A stretch of 64,000 bases of DNA from Vulcanimicrobiota bacterium (GTDB lineage: Bacteria > Vulcanimicrobiota > Xenobia > Xenobiales > JADMJV01). The stretch is taken from assembly GCA_019637395.1 (NCBI GenBank), contig JAHBVR010000007.1, positions 271,738 to 335,737 of the forward strand. Direction: 5' to 3'. Position 1 is the first letter of the stretch. Each line of letters begins with the position of its first letter. The notes beneath the pieces are model-generated. The model saw only the letters and a program-made list of their open reading frames with translations. It searched no databases and was not told the DNA's origin. Positions 16,517 through 25,966 of the stretch are shown here, in pieces. The translations under genes and the position numbers were made by a program.

Positions 16517-19500
16517 ATGACAAGTCCCATCGCCGCCCCGATCTTCCGCGCGCTGCCCCCCATGCCGCGGATGCGCGCGCCCATCGGCACAGATCAGGTG
16601 CAACTGGGCCAGGACGAGCGTCACGAACTGGATCAGTGGAAACAGCGTTACCAGCCTCAACTGGGCCTTCTGCAGACCCCTCCGCTCGGCCCGATCGATC
16701 CGCAGGTAAATCAGGCCAGGCTCTACGTGGAGCAACTGGTTCAAGATCTGGCCGGCGACGATCTGAAGCAACAGGGCGTGCAGTTGCGCGTCGAACTCTT
16801 TTCCGGCGATCAGCCGCAGGCGGGCGTGGACGATCTGGATGCTCAGGAGAAGCAATGGGAATCCCAGCATCCGGGCCAACCCTGGCCTATTCGTTCCTGG
16901 CTGAATGCCCCCAAGGAGGGCCAGCGCCCTCTTTATCGCCTGGTCCTCAGCGAAGGCCTGCTGCGCAATCTCGAGACCCGGGAGGAGCTGGGGTTTGTCG
17001 TGGCTCACGAACTCTCGCGGCTGCTGCGCCACGACCTCCAGGACCCTGACAACCAGCAGGGTATGCGGGTGAAAACCCGGAGTTGGCTGGATTCGCGCGA
17101 AATGCAGGCGGGACAGGACGCGGCCGCGCTGGCCATGCTGACGCGTGCCCGGCTCAATCCCGAGGGTGCGCTGGGCGCTCTGAACAAGCTCTACAGCAAA
17201 TTTCCCCTCAGCTATGTCCCAAGGGCTGACGTCCCAGGGGGGGCTGACGCGCCTGCCATTAATGACGACCAGAAGACGGCCCTGGCCGCCGCTGCTCACG
17301 GCCAGGAGCACGAGGGCGTGCGCCTGGCCCTGCTCCAGGCTCAGATCGAGCAGATGCGCCGCAACGGCGAACCGGCCACCCTGCAGCCCTCCACTCCCCT
17401 GCCGGCCGCGCTGGTGCCGGAGACGCCCGCCGAGTACGACGTCCACGTAGCCGACTTCGCACGGTTCCAGCAAAACTTCATCCAGACCGCCCACGCCCTC
17501 ACCGGCGACACCACCCCCGAGTGGATGTTCCAGAATAAGCCGACCCCGGAAGTGATGGAACTGCGCCTGGCCAAAGCCTGCCCGCAAGATTTCGAAAAAG
17601 CCCTGGTGGGGCTGAGCGAAAACCTGGCCCAGGCCGACCTCACTCCCCAGCAACGCGTCAACGGTTTCCTGCGCACCCTGCTGGCGGTGGGCAACAACGG
17701 CCTGCCGCCAGGCTTCAGCCAGGAAGGCTGCGGACAAATCCAGGAATTCCTGAAGAAAAACGGAGCTTTTGAAGCCCGGCCTTTCTGCGACTCCCTCTCC
17801 CAGGGCTCGCAAAGCCTGCACCGCGAATTCGCTACCAGCGTGCAGCTCAACCCCAGCTTCCAGAAAATGCTGGGCGGCCAGCTTGCCGGCCTATCGATGG
17901 AAGCGGCCCCCAACTACGCGCGCGACCCCAAGACCGGCCAGAGCGATGTCACCATGGTCACCAGTTTTCTGAAAAGCCCCTGGGCCGGCCCCCTCTACCC
18001 CAGCGCCCTGGGCTTCCTGGCCCGGCAGGACCCCGAGCAACTATCTCAACAAAATCACCAGAGCGGCCTGCCGCTCGGTTTGGTCCTGTGCAATCAACTG
18101 CGCTCCCTGGACCAACTGCCGGCCGACTTCAGCCTGCAACTGCGCGGCGCCATGGCCCCGATCCAGGAGGCCGCCAACCACCTGCGCGAGGACCACGCCC
18201 GACTGCGCCTGCGCCCGCCGCTGGCCGAGCCGGCCCAACTCAACGCCTACCTGCAGGGGCTGTTCCGCTCGGAACAAGGCGGCTCGTTCTCGCCCGAATT
18301 CGAACAGCAACTGCCGGCTCTGCTCAAAGACCTGGTCCTCACCTGTAACCAACAAAAGGACCTGGTCTTCGATAGCAGCCGCCCCTTGGACATGGAAAAC
18401 GGCCAGGAGCGTCGCCTGTGCTCGCTGCTGGGCAGCGCCCAGCCCGCCGAAAAGCGCGAGATCGCCCGCTACCTTTCACGCCAGTGGGCCCACGAGCTGC
18501 ACCTGCCCAGCCACAGTGCCCGCCGCCAGTGGACGCCCGAGCTGAACAAATACTACGCTTCTTTGACTCCTGAACAACTCCAGGCCGAGCTGACCACGCA
18601 GGACCTGAGCCAGCACAGCGACCGCCTGCGCAGCATGCTGAGCCAGACCTATCGCCTGAAACCCGAGGAAGTGGCCGATCTGTCCACGGCCAATCTGAAA
18701 GCCCTGGACAAGCGGCGCGAGGCCGGCGAATTCACGCCTCGGCCCGACCAGTTCAGCCAGCCGGCCGACTACGCCCAGGCCCTCAAGACGTATCAGGAGC
18801 GCTGTGCCCAGATCAAGCTGGACTCGCGCTTCCTGTCGGCGGCCGAGAGCCGCCCGATCCTTTCCCAGCTGGCCATGATCGGTCAGGACCGCGAAAACAG
18901 CCAGAAACTGGCCGCCCAACTCACGCCGCAGGCCTTTGAAAGCGTGCTGGCGGCGGCCGAAGCGGCGGTGGACCGCTCCAAGACCCTGCGCCATCTGTGC
19001 AACGACCCGGCTGTGGAAGCTTTGGGCAGCGACGCCGGCGCTTTCCTGATGGATGGCTTCCTGGCCAACGAAAAACAGATTCCCGAGCTCGATCGCTTCT
19101 GGGACCTGGCCCAACGCACCAGCAAGCTCTCGCCGGCCGCCATCGAGGCCCGCCCGGGCACACGCGACCGCTTTGCCCGCTCGCTCTTTCCCCGCCTGGA
19201 AAAGCTGCCGGTCGACGAACTCCGCGGCTGGCTGGGCAAAGAGCATGTGCTACAGGCCCTCAAGCCCGGCCAGGTGGCCGACCTGCTCATGCAAGTGCTG
19301 GGCGACGACGCCCAAGAAGGCGCCGACGTGCACAAGCTGGCCCAGAAGGTGGCCGGCCTGGACCAGGAACTCAAGCTCCAGGAGAAATTCCCCCTGGCCT
19401 ACTCGATCATGCGCGACGACGTAGCCCTGCAGGCCAAGCTGCAACCCTCCAACGTCAATCGGGTGTTCCCGCCGGACAACCGTAACCCGGTCGAGCAGAT

Positions 19501-21271
19501 TTCCGTCTTCCGCCACCAGGCGGCCGCTCTCTCCGGCATCGTGGCCATGACGCGCAACCATGCACCCGAGGATCAGTTGGCCACCATCGAATACCTGATG
19601 GGCCGCCAGGCCGACATGCCGCCCTTCCTGGAGGCGGCCGCCGAGAACCAGAACCTGGGCCCGCTGGCTCAGGCTCTGCGCAACGCCCGCCAGGAACTGA
19701 GCGAGGCCGACCCGCTGGCCCGCGTGATGGTGGCCAACAGCTTCCTGGCCGGCCCCGGCGGCCTGCTCCACATGGAGGGCGGCAAGGAAGCCTTGATGGC
19801 CAAGCTGATGAAAGGCGTGCAGCCCAAATTCCTGGCCCTGGCCGGTGTCATGACCCAGGCCATCCTGAGCTCGCAAGGCGACACGGACAGCCTGGCGGTG
19901 GCTTTCGTGTTGGGCCAGAAAACCAAAGGCGAAAATTTATCGGCAGCCGACATTCTCAATCGCGTCTTTGACAGCTACGGCGTCCCGGGCATCAAGATGA
20001 AGCAGTACCTGGCCTTCACCAGCGAGTTCGCCGACTTCCGCGAGGCCTTCGAATCGGCCCAGGACGCCGCCATGCCGCTGACCTATTACCAAATCGTCAA
20101 GCTCATCGACAAGCGCTTCGGCAAAGCCTGGCCGGAAGACCTCAAGGTGGACAAGGTGCTGGGCAGCGGCTCGGTCAACCTGGCCATCCGCTACACCGAT
20201 GCCAGAACGGGCAAGCGCGAAGTGGTCTCGCTGGGCCGCGAGGCCATCGAGGAATCCACCAACTACGACTTCGCCCGTTTCCAGAAGTTTACCGAAGCGT
20301 TGACCACCACTCCCGAGAACAAAGAGAAGTTCGGCTACATCGGCGGTCTGAGCAAGCTGATCCAGGACTCGGTCAAGCTGGAATTTGACAAAGAGTCGGC
20401 CCTGGCCGTGCAAAAGCTGGCTTTCCAGAGCTACAAGCACCACTACAACGGCTGGACGGTGCGCAGCATCGACGCCTACAAAGTCCAGCACCTGGGCCTG
20501 TTCATGGAAGAAGCCAGGGGCCAGACGGCGCGCAAGATTCTCGACCAGAACCCCGATTTGTATCGCGAGGCCCTGCGTCCGATGGCTCATGCCGAGATGT
20601 CCTTGATCAAAGGACAACTGGCCTCGGGTAACCTGGTCCCCGTGCCCATGTTCGCCAATCCCGATTTCCACGACGGCCAGGTGCTGGTGGACGAACCCAA
20701 CAAAACGGTGACCATGTTGGACTTCGGTCAGGCCGTGCCGATCACCAACGAAGAACGCGAGCTGGCTCTGGATCTGATGACTGTGCTGGGCAAGCTGGAC
20801 ACCCCCAGGCAAGCCATCAAGCGCCTTAACCGCAAGTTCTTCCCCAACTCGGAAAAGGGCCTCAGCCTGGACGACCTCAAGCCGGTCATGACCCGCCCCA
20901 AGGTGATGGACAAATTCATCCACCTGCTCTCGCTGCTGGCTCGCAACGGTGCCGACGTGCCCATCTCGACGGTGCACTGGGTGCTGGCCATGAACCGCCA
21001 GCTGGTGCTGGGTGAAAAGTTGGATCAGTCCATCAAAGGCCAGCTGGTCGGAATGGTGGTCAACCACAAGCTGGGCCTGCCGCTGGGCGTGTTCAACACC
21101 GTCTACGCCGCCAACGAAAAGGTCAAAGACCTGGCCACCGGCCTGCTCCGCTGGGCCCTACCCAAGCACGAAGAGAATAAGAACCTCTTCAAGAGCGTGC
21201 CTCAAGAAGAAGAACGCCGCTGGCACCAGCCAGACGGCTTCGGCTGGTATCCCTTCGATCCCGAAGAATAG
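16517..21271 (+). CDS. Giant 1584-residue protein: degenerate zincin-like N-terminus and ABC1/UbiB-like kinase C-terminus
   Basis: No full-length family recognised. Near the N-terminus the segment GFVVAHELSRLLRHDL (His164, Glu165) resembles the HExxH helix of M48-type metallopeptidases, but the second His is replaced by Arg, so activity is doubtful. About residues 300-1150 are helical, Gln/Leu-rich and repetitive in feel, with no motifs I can name. Around residue 1214, VLGSGSVNLAIRY looks like a kinase nucleotide loop; near 1380-1403, NPDFHDGQVLVD and MLDFGQ match the ADPHPGN...LDFG arrangement of ABC1/UbiB kinases. There is no signal peptide and no clear ribosome-binding site. It is flanked by unrelated genes and is probably cytoplasmic; function unknown. 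Confidence 0.8.
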   Translation: MTSPIAAPIFRALPPMPRMRAPIGTDQVQLGQDERHELDQWKQRYQPQLGLLQTPPLGPIDPQVNQARLYVEQLVQDLAGDDLKQQGVQLRVELFSGDQPQAGVDDLDAQEKQWESQHPGQPWPIRSWLNAPKEGQRPLYRLVLSEGLLRNLETREELGFVVAHELSRLLRHDLQDPDNQQGMRVKTRSWLDSREMQAGQDAAALAMLTRARLNPEGALGALNKLYSKFPLSYVPRADVPGGADAPAINDDQKTALAAAAHGQEHEGVRLALLQAQIEQMRRNGEPATLQPSTPLPAALVPETPAEYDVHVADFARFQQNFIQTAHALTGDTTPEWMFQNKPTPEVMELRLAKACPQDFEKALVGLSENLAQADLTPQQRVNGFLRTLLAVGNNGLPPGFSQEGCGQIQEFLKKNGAFEARPFCDSLSQGSQSLHREFATSVQLNPSFQKMLGGQLAGLSMEAAPNYARDPKTGQSDVTMVTSFLKSPWAGPLYPSALGFLARQDPEQLSQQNHQSGLPLGLVLCNQLRSLDQLPADFSLQLRGAMAPIQEAANHLREDHARLRLRPPLAEPAQLNAYLQGLFRSEQGGSFSPEFEQQLPALLKDLVLTCNQQKDLVFDSSRPLDMENGQERRLCSLLGSAQPAEKREIARYLSRQWAHELHLPSHSARRQWTPELNKYYASLTPEQLQAELTTQDLSQHSDRLRSMLSQTYRLKPEEVADLSTANLKALDKRREAGEFTPRPDQFSQPADYAQALKTYQERCAQIKLDSRFLSAAESRPILSQLAMIGQDRENSQKLAAQLTPQAFESVLAAAEAAVDRSKTLRHLCNDPAVEALGSDAGAFLMDGFLANEKQIPELDRFWDLAQRTSKLSPAAIEARPGTRDRFARSLFPRLEKLPVDELRGWLGKEHVLQALKPGQVADLLMQVLGDDAQEGADVHKLAQKVAGLDQELKLQEKFPLAYSIMRDDVALQAKLQPSNVNRVFPPDNRNPVEQISVFRHQAAALSGIVAMTRNHAPEDQLATIEYLMGRQADMPPFLEAAAENQNLGPLAQALRNARQELSEADPLARVMVANSFLAGPGGLLHMEGGKEALMAKLMKGVQPKFLALAGVMTQAILSSQGDTDSLAVAFVLGQKTKGENLSAADILNRVFDSYGVPGIKMKQYLAFTSEFADFREAFESAQDAAMPLTYYQIVKLIDKRFGKAWPEDLKVDKVLGSGSVNLAIRYTDARTGKREVVSLGREAIEESTNYDFARFQKFTEALTTTPENKEKFGYIGGLSKLIQDSVKLEFDKESALAVQKLAFQSYKHHYNGWTVRSIDAYKVQHLGLFMEEARGQTARKILDQNPDLYREALRPMAHAEMSLIKGQLASGNLVPVPMFANPDFHDGQVLVDEPNKTVTMLDFGQAVPITNEERELALDLMTVLGKLDTPRQAIKRLNRKFFPNSEKGLSLDDLKPVMTRPKVMDKFIHLLSLLARNGADVPISTVHWVLAMNRQLVLGEKLDQSIKGQLVGMVVNHKLGLPLGVFNTVYAANEKVKDLATGLLRWALPKHEENKNLFKSVPQEEERRWHQPDGFGWYPFDPEE

Positions 21272-21272
21272 C

Positions 21273-21884
21273 CTACCAGACGGCCACCTTGCCGTCGCCG
21301 ATGGTCACCTTGCCGGTGGGCACGTGGTAGTTCATGAGAATCGTATGCTGGTCAGGCTCCGGAGCGGGCCGACCAATACCGACCGAGGGGCCGGGAATCC
21401 AGGCATAGTTCTCCACAAATACCACCCAAACGGGATGACGCCGGGGGAAATCGCACTGGCGGGCGATGTAGGCGGCCAGGGCGGGCCAGATACGCTCGGT
21501 TTTACGCTCCCAACCCCACATCACGTAGTAGTAATAATAGCGCTGATAGGAATCCGCTTTCTCGCCGGGCGCGAACTGGCGGCGAGCCGGCTGCCAGTTC
21601 TCGGTGGTGCCGTCGTCGTAGGTCACCTGGAACTCCACGTTGCCGGTGGCGGCCGGCGGGGTGGGAGCAAACAGGCGTAGACGGTGCCAGACGCCTAGAA
21701 AATCGAGGGTGCCGATAGCCGGGCGCAAGAGAGCCTCTTTGGTGCCCTCGCTGGCCGGCCAGGGCCAGGCCATCATAAACATGGCGTAGACATAAAAAAT
21801 CACGAAGACCGAAATGAATCGCTGCTTCAGGGTTAGACTCTGGTTCAAGGCCGCCCACGCGTTCCTGTAGAAGTAGGACTTCAT
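21273..21884 (-). CDS. Membrane-anchored protein paired with an HTTM gene
   Basis: A 203-residue protein whose likely start is ATG 21884; upstream in-frame codons overlap the divergent gene and look non-coding. One strong transmembrane segment (FISVFVIFYVYAMFMMAWPW) is followed by an extracytoplasmic domain with GVWHRLRLFAPTPPAATG and a Tyr-rich stretch (QRYYYYYVMWGWERKTERIW). I do not recognise a named family, but similar short membrane proteins are often found beside HTTM proteins. Its start codon overlaps that of the HTTM gene on the other strand by two bases (CATG), so the two are controlled head to head from inside each other's coding start. Confidence 0.7.
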   Translation of the reverse strand: MKSYFYRNAWAALNQSLTLKQRFISVFVIFYVYAMFMMAWPWPASEGTKEALLRPAIGTLDFLGVWHRLRLFAPTPPAATGNVEFQVTYDDGTTENWQPARRQFAPGEKADSYQRYYYYYVMWGWERKTERIWPALAAYIARQCDFPRRHPVWVVFVENYAWIPGPSVGIGRPAPEPDQHTILMNYHVPTGKVTIGDGKVAVW

Positions 21885-22785
21885 GCTTCGAGCTTCGCCC
21901 GCCAGAGCCTTGCTGTGCCTGTGGAGGCGTTTCTGGTTCGAGCCCATTTCGCCCAGCTCGGTGTGCTTGTTTCGTATCCTGTTCGGATTGCTGACCCTGG
22001 TCAACGGCATCGCTTACTTGCCCGATCTGCTGGTCTGGTTTGGGGCTGAGGGAGCCGCCCCCATCGAGGCCGTTTTCAGCCTGACCGACAACCCGCTGAC
22101 CCACTGGCTGGCGCGGCACCCGCTCAGCGACGCTACTTACGTCCGCCTCGTCTACACTCAACTTCTGGCCTCGTGTTGCCTGATCGTGGGCTGGCAAAGC
22201 CGCCTCAGCCTGCTGGTCTGGTGGATCATCGCGTTGCTGCTGCGGGCCCGCAATCCCGCTATCTGGCACCAGTGCGACGTCTTTTTGAGATTGGCCGCCT
22301 TTCCGCTCCTGTTTGCGCCGCTGAGCGAGCGCTACTCGCTGGATTCCTGGCTGCGCCGGGGCCCACGCCCCGAAAGATTTGCTCCCTGGGCTCAGCGGCT
22401 GCTGCAACTGCAGATGTGCGCCATCTACTTCGAAGGTTTCTTTGAAAAGATGAGCGGGCTGCTGTGGAGGGACGGCATCGCCGTCTACTACGCCCTTCAC
22501 TTCCCCGACGGCATGCGCCATGAGGTGCCTGCCTGGATGGACCAGGAGTGGATCTACAATCTGCTCACCTACTTCACGTTCTTGATCGAACTGTCACTCT
22601 GGTTCCTCATCTGGTTCCCCCCGCTTCGTTACGTCATTTTGGCCGGAGGGATTGTTTTTCACCTGGGTATCCAGTATTTTTTGCACCTCGACTACTTGGA
22701 ATATGCCATCATGATCTACTACGTGACTTTCATCCCACCGGAAGACCTGGACCGTCTTGGCCGCTGGCTGCGCGGTAAGCGCTGA
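21883..22785 (+). CDS. HTTM-domain membrane protein (vitamin K carboxylase-like)
   Basis: A 300-residue polytopic membrane protein. After a short basic N-terminus comes SVCLFRILFGLLTLVNGIAY, then segments such as LLVWWIIALLLRARNPAIWH and LQLQMCAIYFEGFFEKMSGLLWRDG, the pattern of horizontally transferred transmembrane (HTTM) domain proteins related to gamma-carboxylases. The K residue and catalytic His cannot be judged from this alone. Its stop overlaps the next ATG (TGATG), so it is co-translated with the receiver-pseudokinase protein. Substrate unknown; bacterial HTTM proteins are generally uncharacterised. Confidence 0.85.
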   Translation: MLRASPARALLCLWRRFWFEPISPSSVCLFRILFGLLTLVNGIAYLPDLLVWFGAEGAAPIEAVFSLTDNPLTHWLARHPLSDATYVRLVYTQLLASCCLIVGWQSRLSLLVWWIIALLLRARNPAIWHQCDVFLRLAAFPLLFAPLSERYSLDSWLRRGPRPERFAPWAQRLLQLQMCAIYFEGFFEKMSGLLWRDGIAVYYALHFPDGMRHEVPAWMDQEWIYNLLTYFTFLIELSLWFLIWFPPLRYVILAGGIVFHLGIQYFLHLDYLEYAIMIYYVTFIPPEDLDRLGRWLRGKR

Positions 22786-24428
22786 TGGCCAAAATTCTGG
22801 TCGTCGAAGATGACCTGCTCTTCCGCCAAACCCTCGAGACCCTGCTCGAGCAATACCATCACAGTATTCAGACAGCCGAGAGCGCCGACGAAGCGCTGGC
22901 CAGGGTGAAGGCCCAGAACTTCGACCTGCTGCTCACCGATGTGCGCATTGCCGGCGAAGTGGACGGCGTGGAAACGCTGGGCAAAATTCGCAAGCTGCAG
23001 CCGCAGATCCGCAGCATCATCATGACCGGCTACAGCGATGTGGATGCGCCGGTGCGCGCCGCCGGCCTGCAAGCCGACGACTACCTGCTCAAGCCCTTTA
23101 AATTACAGGTATTGATTCAATCGGTGCAAACCGTGCTTAGCCTGGAGGCCCGGCAGCCCAAGATTCTCTCGCTCCTGACGGCCGCCCCGGGCCAGGCGGC
23201 CAACCGGGCCCTGCGCTGGTTTTATGATGCTCATCTACACCAACTGGAAGACCATCGCGAGCAGGCCATGCGCCAATTCTACCTGCTGGTGCGCTCCAAA
23301 CGTTTGAGCGCGGCCAATGCCCTGGTCTTTTTCAGCCTGTGGGAAGAAATCGAGCTGGACTTTCTCAAGCACGGCTCGCCGCCACGCTGGGCTCAACTGG
23401 TCCATGACTACAATCGTTGGGGCAAGCAGCTGCTGGAACTGCAGCCGGCCGTCCAGCGCACCTCCAATGCCATCACCACGAAAGCCTTTGAGCTGCTCTA
23501 CGCCCGCGTTCAATCCGGCGTCTTACAAGTGCAGCATCTGCTTAAAGCGATACTACTCCTGCATTTTCCCGAGGCGCGCAAGCAATCGGTGGAGGACTTC
23601 TGCACCTTCAACTGGCTGTGGGGCGAAGGCAGCGACCAGGGCGACCCGTTTTTGGGCATTTCTGTAAAGGGCTACAAATTGGTGCGCCAGCATTCCGGCG
23701 GAAACTCGGCGGTGCGCCTCTACGAAGCCGAAGCCGAGACCCTTCCTCACGAAGGCGACCGCGTTTTATGTCTACCGGCCGCACCCGAGTTCGAGGCCAT
23801 GCTGCAGAGCGAGGTCAACTCCCAGCGGGCCAGGCTGCTCCAAACCATTCACGAGCACCATTTTCTCTTCTACTCCAGCTTCGCCATGTCGCTGCGGGCC
23901 AAGCTGCCCGCCGAAGGAATGACCCCAGGCGCGGCCTGGTCCTTGTTACGTTCCGTGTTTGTGCAGGTGGCCGAGTTCCATCGTGAAGGCAAGGCCTCGG
24001 GTTCTTTTTCGCTGCGCGACATCGACTGGCCGCCCAATGCCCACTGCTACCTGAGCAGTTTCAGCGACGCCGGCTACCGAGACGCCCATCTGCAACTGCA
24101 AAAATCACACAGCCAGTTGAGCGAGTTTTCTTCGGCTCCGGAAGTGCTCTACCAGGCCACACCCACGCCGGCTTCCGACCAGGCGGTGCTGGGACGCTTG
24201 CTCTTCGAGGTCATCTTCGGGGGCAAGTATCCCGATTACAGTCTGCGCGCACACATACGAATGTTGGGCAAGCCTGAATCCAACCGGGCCTTTGCACCTT
24301 ATACGGAGCGCCTCAAGCCGATTGCCCTGGTTTTCTATAAGATGGCCCACGCCGAGCCCGACCAGCGCTATCCCGATCTTGCGCACGCCATCGAAGCCAT
24401 GGATGTGGCGCTGAGCTGGGCACCGTGA
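22785..24428 (+). CDS. Response-regulator receiver fused to a Ser/Thr pseudokinase-like domain
   Basis: A 547-residue cytoplasmic protein. Residues 1-120 are an intact receiver: acidic pair at 9-10, phospho-acceptor Asp52 in LLLTDVRI, Thr in IIMTGYSD and Lys in YLLKPFK. The middle is a helical linker. The last 270 residues follow the order of a eukaryotic-like kinase: YKLVRQHSGGNSAVRLYEAE in place of the glycine loop, VAEFHREGKASGSFSLRDID where the catalytic loop belongs, SSFSDAG in place of DFG, and SAPEVLYQATPTPASDQAVLG for the APE and SD-LG motifs. The catalytic Asp and other key residues are absent, so it is probably a pseudokinase. It lies between HTTM and GT39-like genes with overlaps on both sides. 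Confidence 0.8.
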   Translation: MAKILVVEDDLLFRQTLETLLEQYHHSIQTAESADEALARVKAQNFDLLLTDVRIAGEVDGVETLGKIRKLQPQIRSIIMTGYSDVDAPVRAAGLQADDYLLKPFKLQVLIQSVQTVLSLEARQPKILSLLTAAPGQAANRALRWFYDAHLHQLEDHREQAMRQFYLLVRSKRLSAANALVFFSLWEEIELDFLKHGSPPRWAQLVHDYNRWGKQLLELQPAVQRTSNAITTKAFELLYARVQSGVLQVQHLLKAILLLHFPEARKQSVEDFCTFNWLWGEGSDQGDPFLGISVKGYKLVRQHSGGNSAVRLYEAEAETLPHEGDRVLCLPAAPEFEAMLQSEVNSQRARLLQTIHEHHFLFYSSFAMSLRAKLPAEGMTPGAAWSLLRSVFVQVAEFHREGKASGSFSLRDIDWPPNAHCYLSSFSDAGYRDAHLQLQKSHSQLSEFSSAPEVLYQATPTPASDQAVLGRLLFEVIFGGKYPDYSLRAHIRMLGKPESNRAFAPYTERLKPIALVFYKMAHAEPDQRYPDLAHAIEAMDVALSWAP

Positions 24429-25951
24429 AGATCAGCAGCTCTTATCTGGCGGTTTTCCTGCTCAATTTCCTGCTCACTTGCGAGTTCTGGTCTCTTTTTG
24501 TGGCCATGGATGATGAAGCAGTGACCGTACTGGGGGCAGTCCGATTGCTGCGGGGTGAGTTACCCTATCGCGACTGGGACACGCGCCATACCCCGGGCAG
24601 CTATTTTCTAAGTGCGGCCTGTTTGGGCCTGACCGGTCCGGACAGCCCCTTCCCCCGTTTGCTTTTCTCTCTGATTTCCGCGTTCACGGCCTGCTTACTG
24701 TGGTGGTTGAGCCGCCGCTATCTGGCCCGTTCCCATTGGCTCGTGCGGGGGCTTCCCGTTTTCCTTTGGTCCACGATGGGCGTATCGGCTTTCCCTATCC
24801 TGAGCTACCACTGGTATGGCACCTTGACGGTGGTGGCCGGTTGCCTGGCGCTCACCCGCTGGCTGGACCGGCGCCGCTGGGCAGCCGAGTTATGCGGGCT
24901 GAGCCTGGCGCTGGCTCTATGGTGCCTGCAATCCGCCGCACTGACTCTCGTCTTGTTGACCGGCCTGGCCTGGTGGCGTTACCGGCCGCCGGCGGCACCC
25001 AAAATGCTGGCCACCTCCTTGATTGCCTCCCTGGTTCTGTGGCTGCCCTTACTGCCCTGGACTCTGCTCATTCTGCAGGAAAGTCTTTTCAATATCGGCC
25101 GCCACCTGAGTTTCAACTATCAGCCCTACGGGCTGGTTTACGTCCGCGATTTGCTGGCCGGCCTGCCCGACTTTGGGCCGCAGGTAAAAGCCTGGCATGT
25201 GGTGGCCTTGCGCGACGACATCCTGGTGCAAGTCGTGCAATACCTGTCCATCTATCCGGTAGCCTGGCTGGGTGTCCTGGTGGCCGAGTGGCGCCGGCGG
25301 ACCGGACGTGCGGAACCTGGTGAGGAGATTCCCGCCTGGGGGCTGCTCCTCTGGCTGCTGGTCACACGCGCTCAGCAGTCCCCGCTTTATATTAGCTTTT
25401 TGGCGCCGATCTGGCTATTGACGATGGCGCAGTTACTGGCGAGGTGGCGCCTGGGCCAGTGGGCGGCGGGATGTCTGGCCGGCCTGGAAGTGGTGGGCTG
25501 GGGGCTACGCGCCGGGTTGCGCCGCGAAGCGTTCATCTATCCCATCCAGACGCGGGCCGGTCTCTATTACAGCAACAATCAGCTACAGGCGGCCCAGTTG
25601 GCGGTGGCGGCCCAATGGCTACAAGAGATTCCCCCGGGGACGCCGGTGCTGGCCTATCCATTTAATACCAGTTTCTATACCCTGTTTCATTTGAACAACC
25701 CCATTCGACCTCCGGTACTACAACCACTATTGTATGGCGAGGAAGATTACGCCGCTGCCCTCCGCGATTTGAAGAGGGAGCGGACGGGTTGGCTGCTGAT
25801 TTATCGCCCCACCGCACCCCAGCACTCCTCCGAGTTCGATCGGCGGACGATCCCCGAGTGGGAGCGTCGCATCCAACAGTTAACCCAGGACTATGAGCCG
25901 GCGGCCAACTATGGAAACCTGACCTTTTACCGACTCAAGGTAAGTCGCTGA
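24425..25951 (+). CDS. Polytopic membrane glycosyltransferase, GT39/ArnT-like
   Basis: A 508-residue membrane protein beginning at GTG 24425 inside the previous stop. After the first helix come DDEAVTVLGAVRLLRG and LPYRDWDTRHTPGSYFL, where the acidic pair resembles the catalytic Asp/Glu region of GT39-type and PMT-like transferases that use polyprenyl-phosphate sugars. About ten hydrophobic segments follow, ending in a soluble C-terminal region of 100 residues (for example RAGLYYSNNQLQAAQL). The likely role is transfer of a sugar to a lipid or protein outside the membrane. It closes the HTTM/receiver operon. Confidence 0.75.
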   Translation: MKISSSYLAVFLLNFLLTCEFWSLFVAMDDEAVTVLGAVRLLRGELPYRDWDTRHTPGSYFLSAACLGLTGPDSPFPRLLFSLISAFTACLLWWLSRRYLARSHWLVRGLPVFLWSTMGVSAFPILSYHWYGTLTVVAGCLALTRWLDRRRWAAELCGLSLALALWCLQSAALTLVLLTGLAWWRYRPPAAPKMLATSLIASLVLWLPLLPWTLLILQESLFNIGRHLSFNYQPYGLVYVRDLLAGLPDFGPQVKAWHVVALRDDILVQVVQYLSIYPVAWLGVLVAEWRRRTGRAEPGEEIPAWGLLLWLLVTRAQQSPLYISFLAPIWLLTMAQLLARWRLGQWAAGCLAGLEVVGWGLRAGLRREAFIYPIQTRAGLYYSNNQLQAAQLAVAAQWLQEIPPGTPVLAYPFNTSFYTLFHLNNPIRPPVLQPLLYGEEDYAAALRDLKRERTGWLLIYRPTAPQHSSEFDRRTIPEWERRIQQLTQDYEPAANYGNLTFYRLKVSR

Positions 25952-25966
25952 GCGGGCCAACTCGAC

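Noticed and set aside
17216-17247. GGGCTGACG direct repeat inside the giant gene
   Set aside because: Two short copies in coding sequence with a G run between them; no sign of function beyond coding.
16400-17821. 473-codon minus-strand frame opposite the giant gene
   Set aside because: Composition is typical of an antisense shadow, and it spans the 3' end of the ArsR-like gene and the start of the giant gene.
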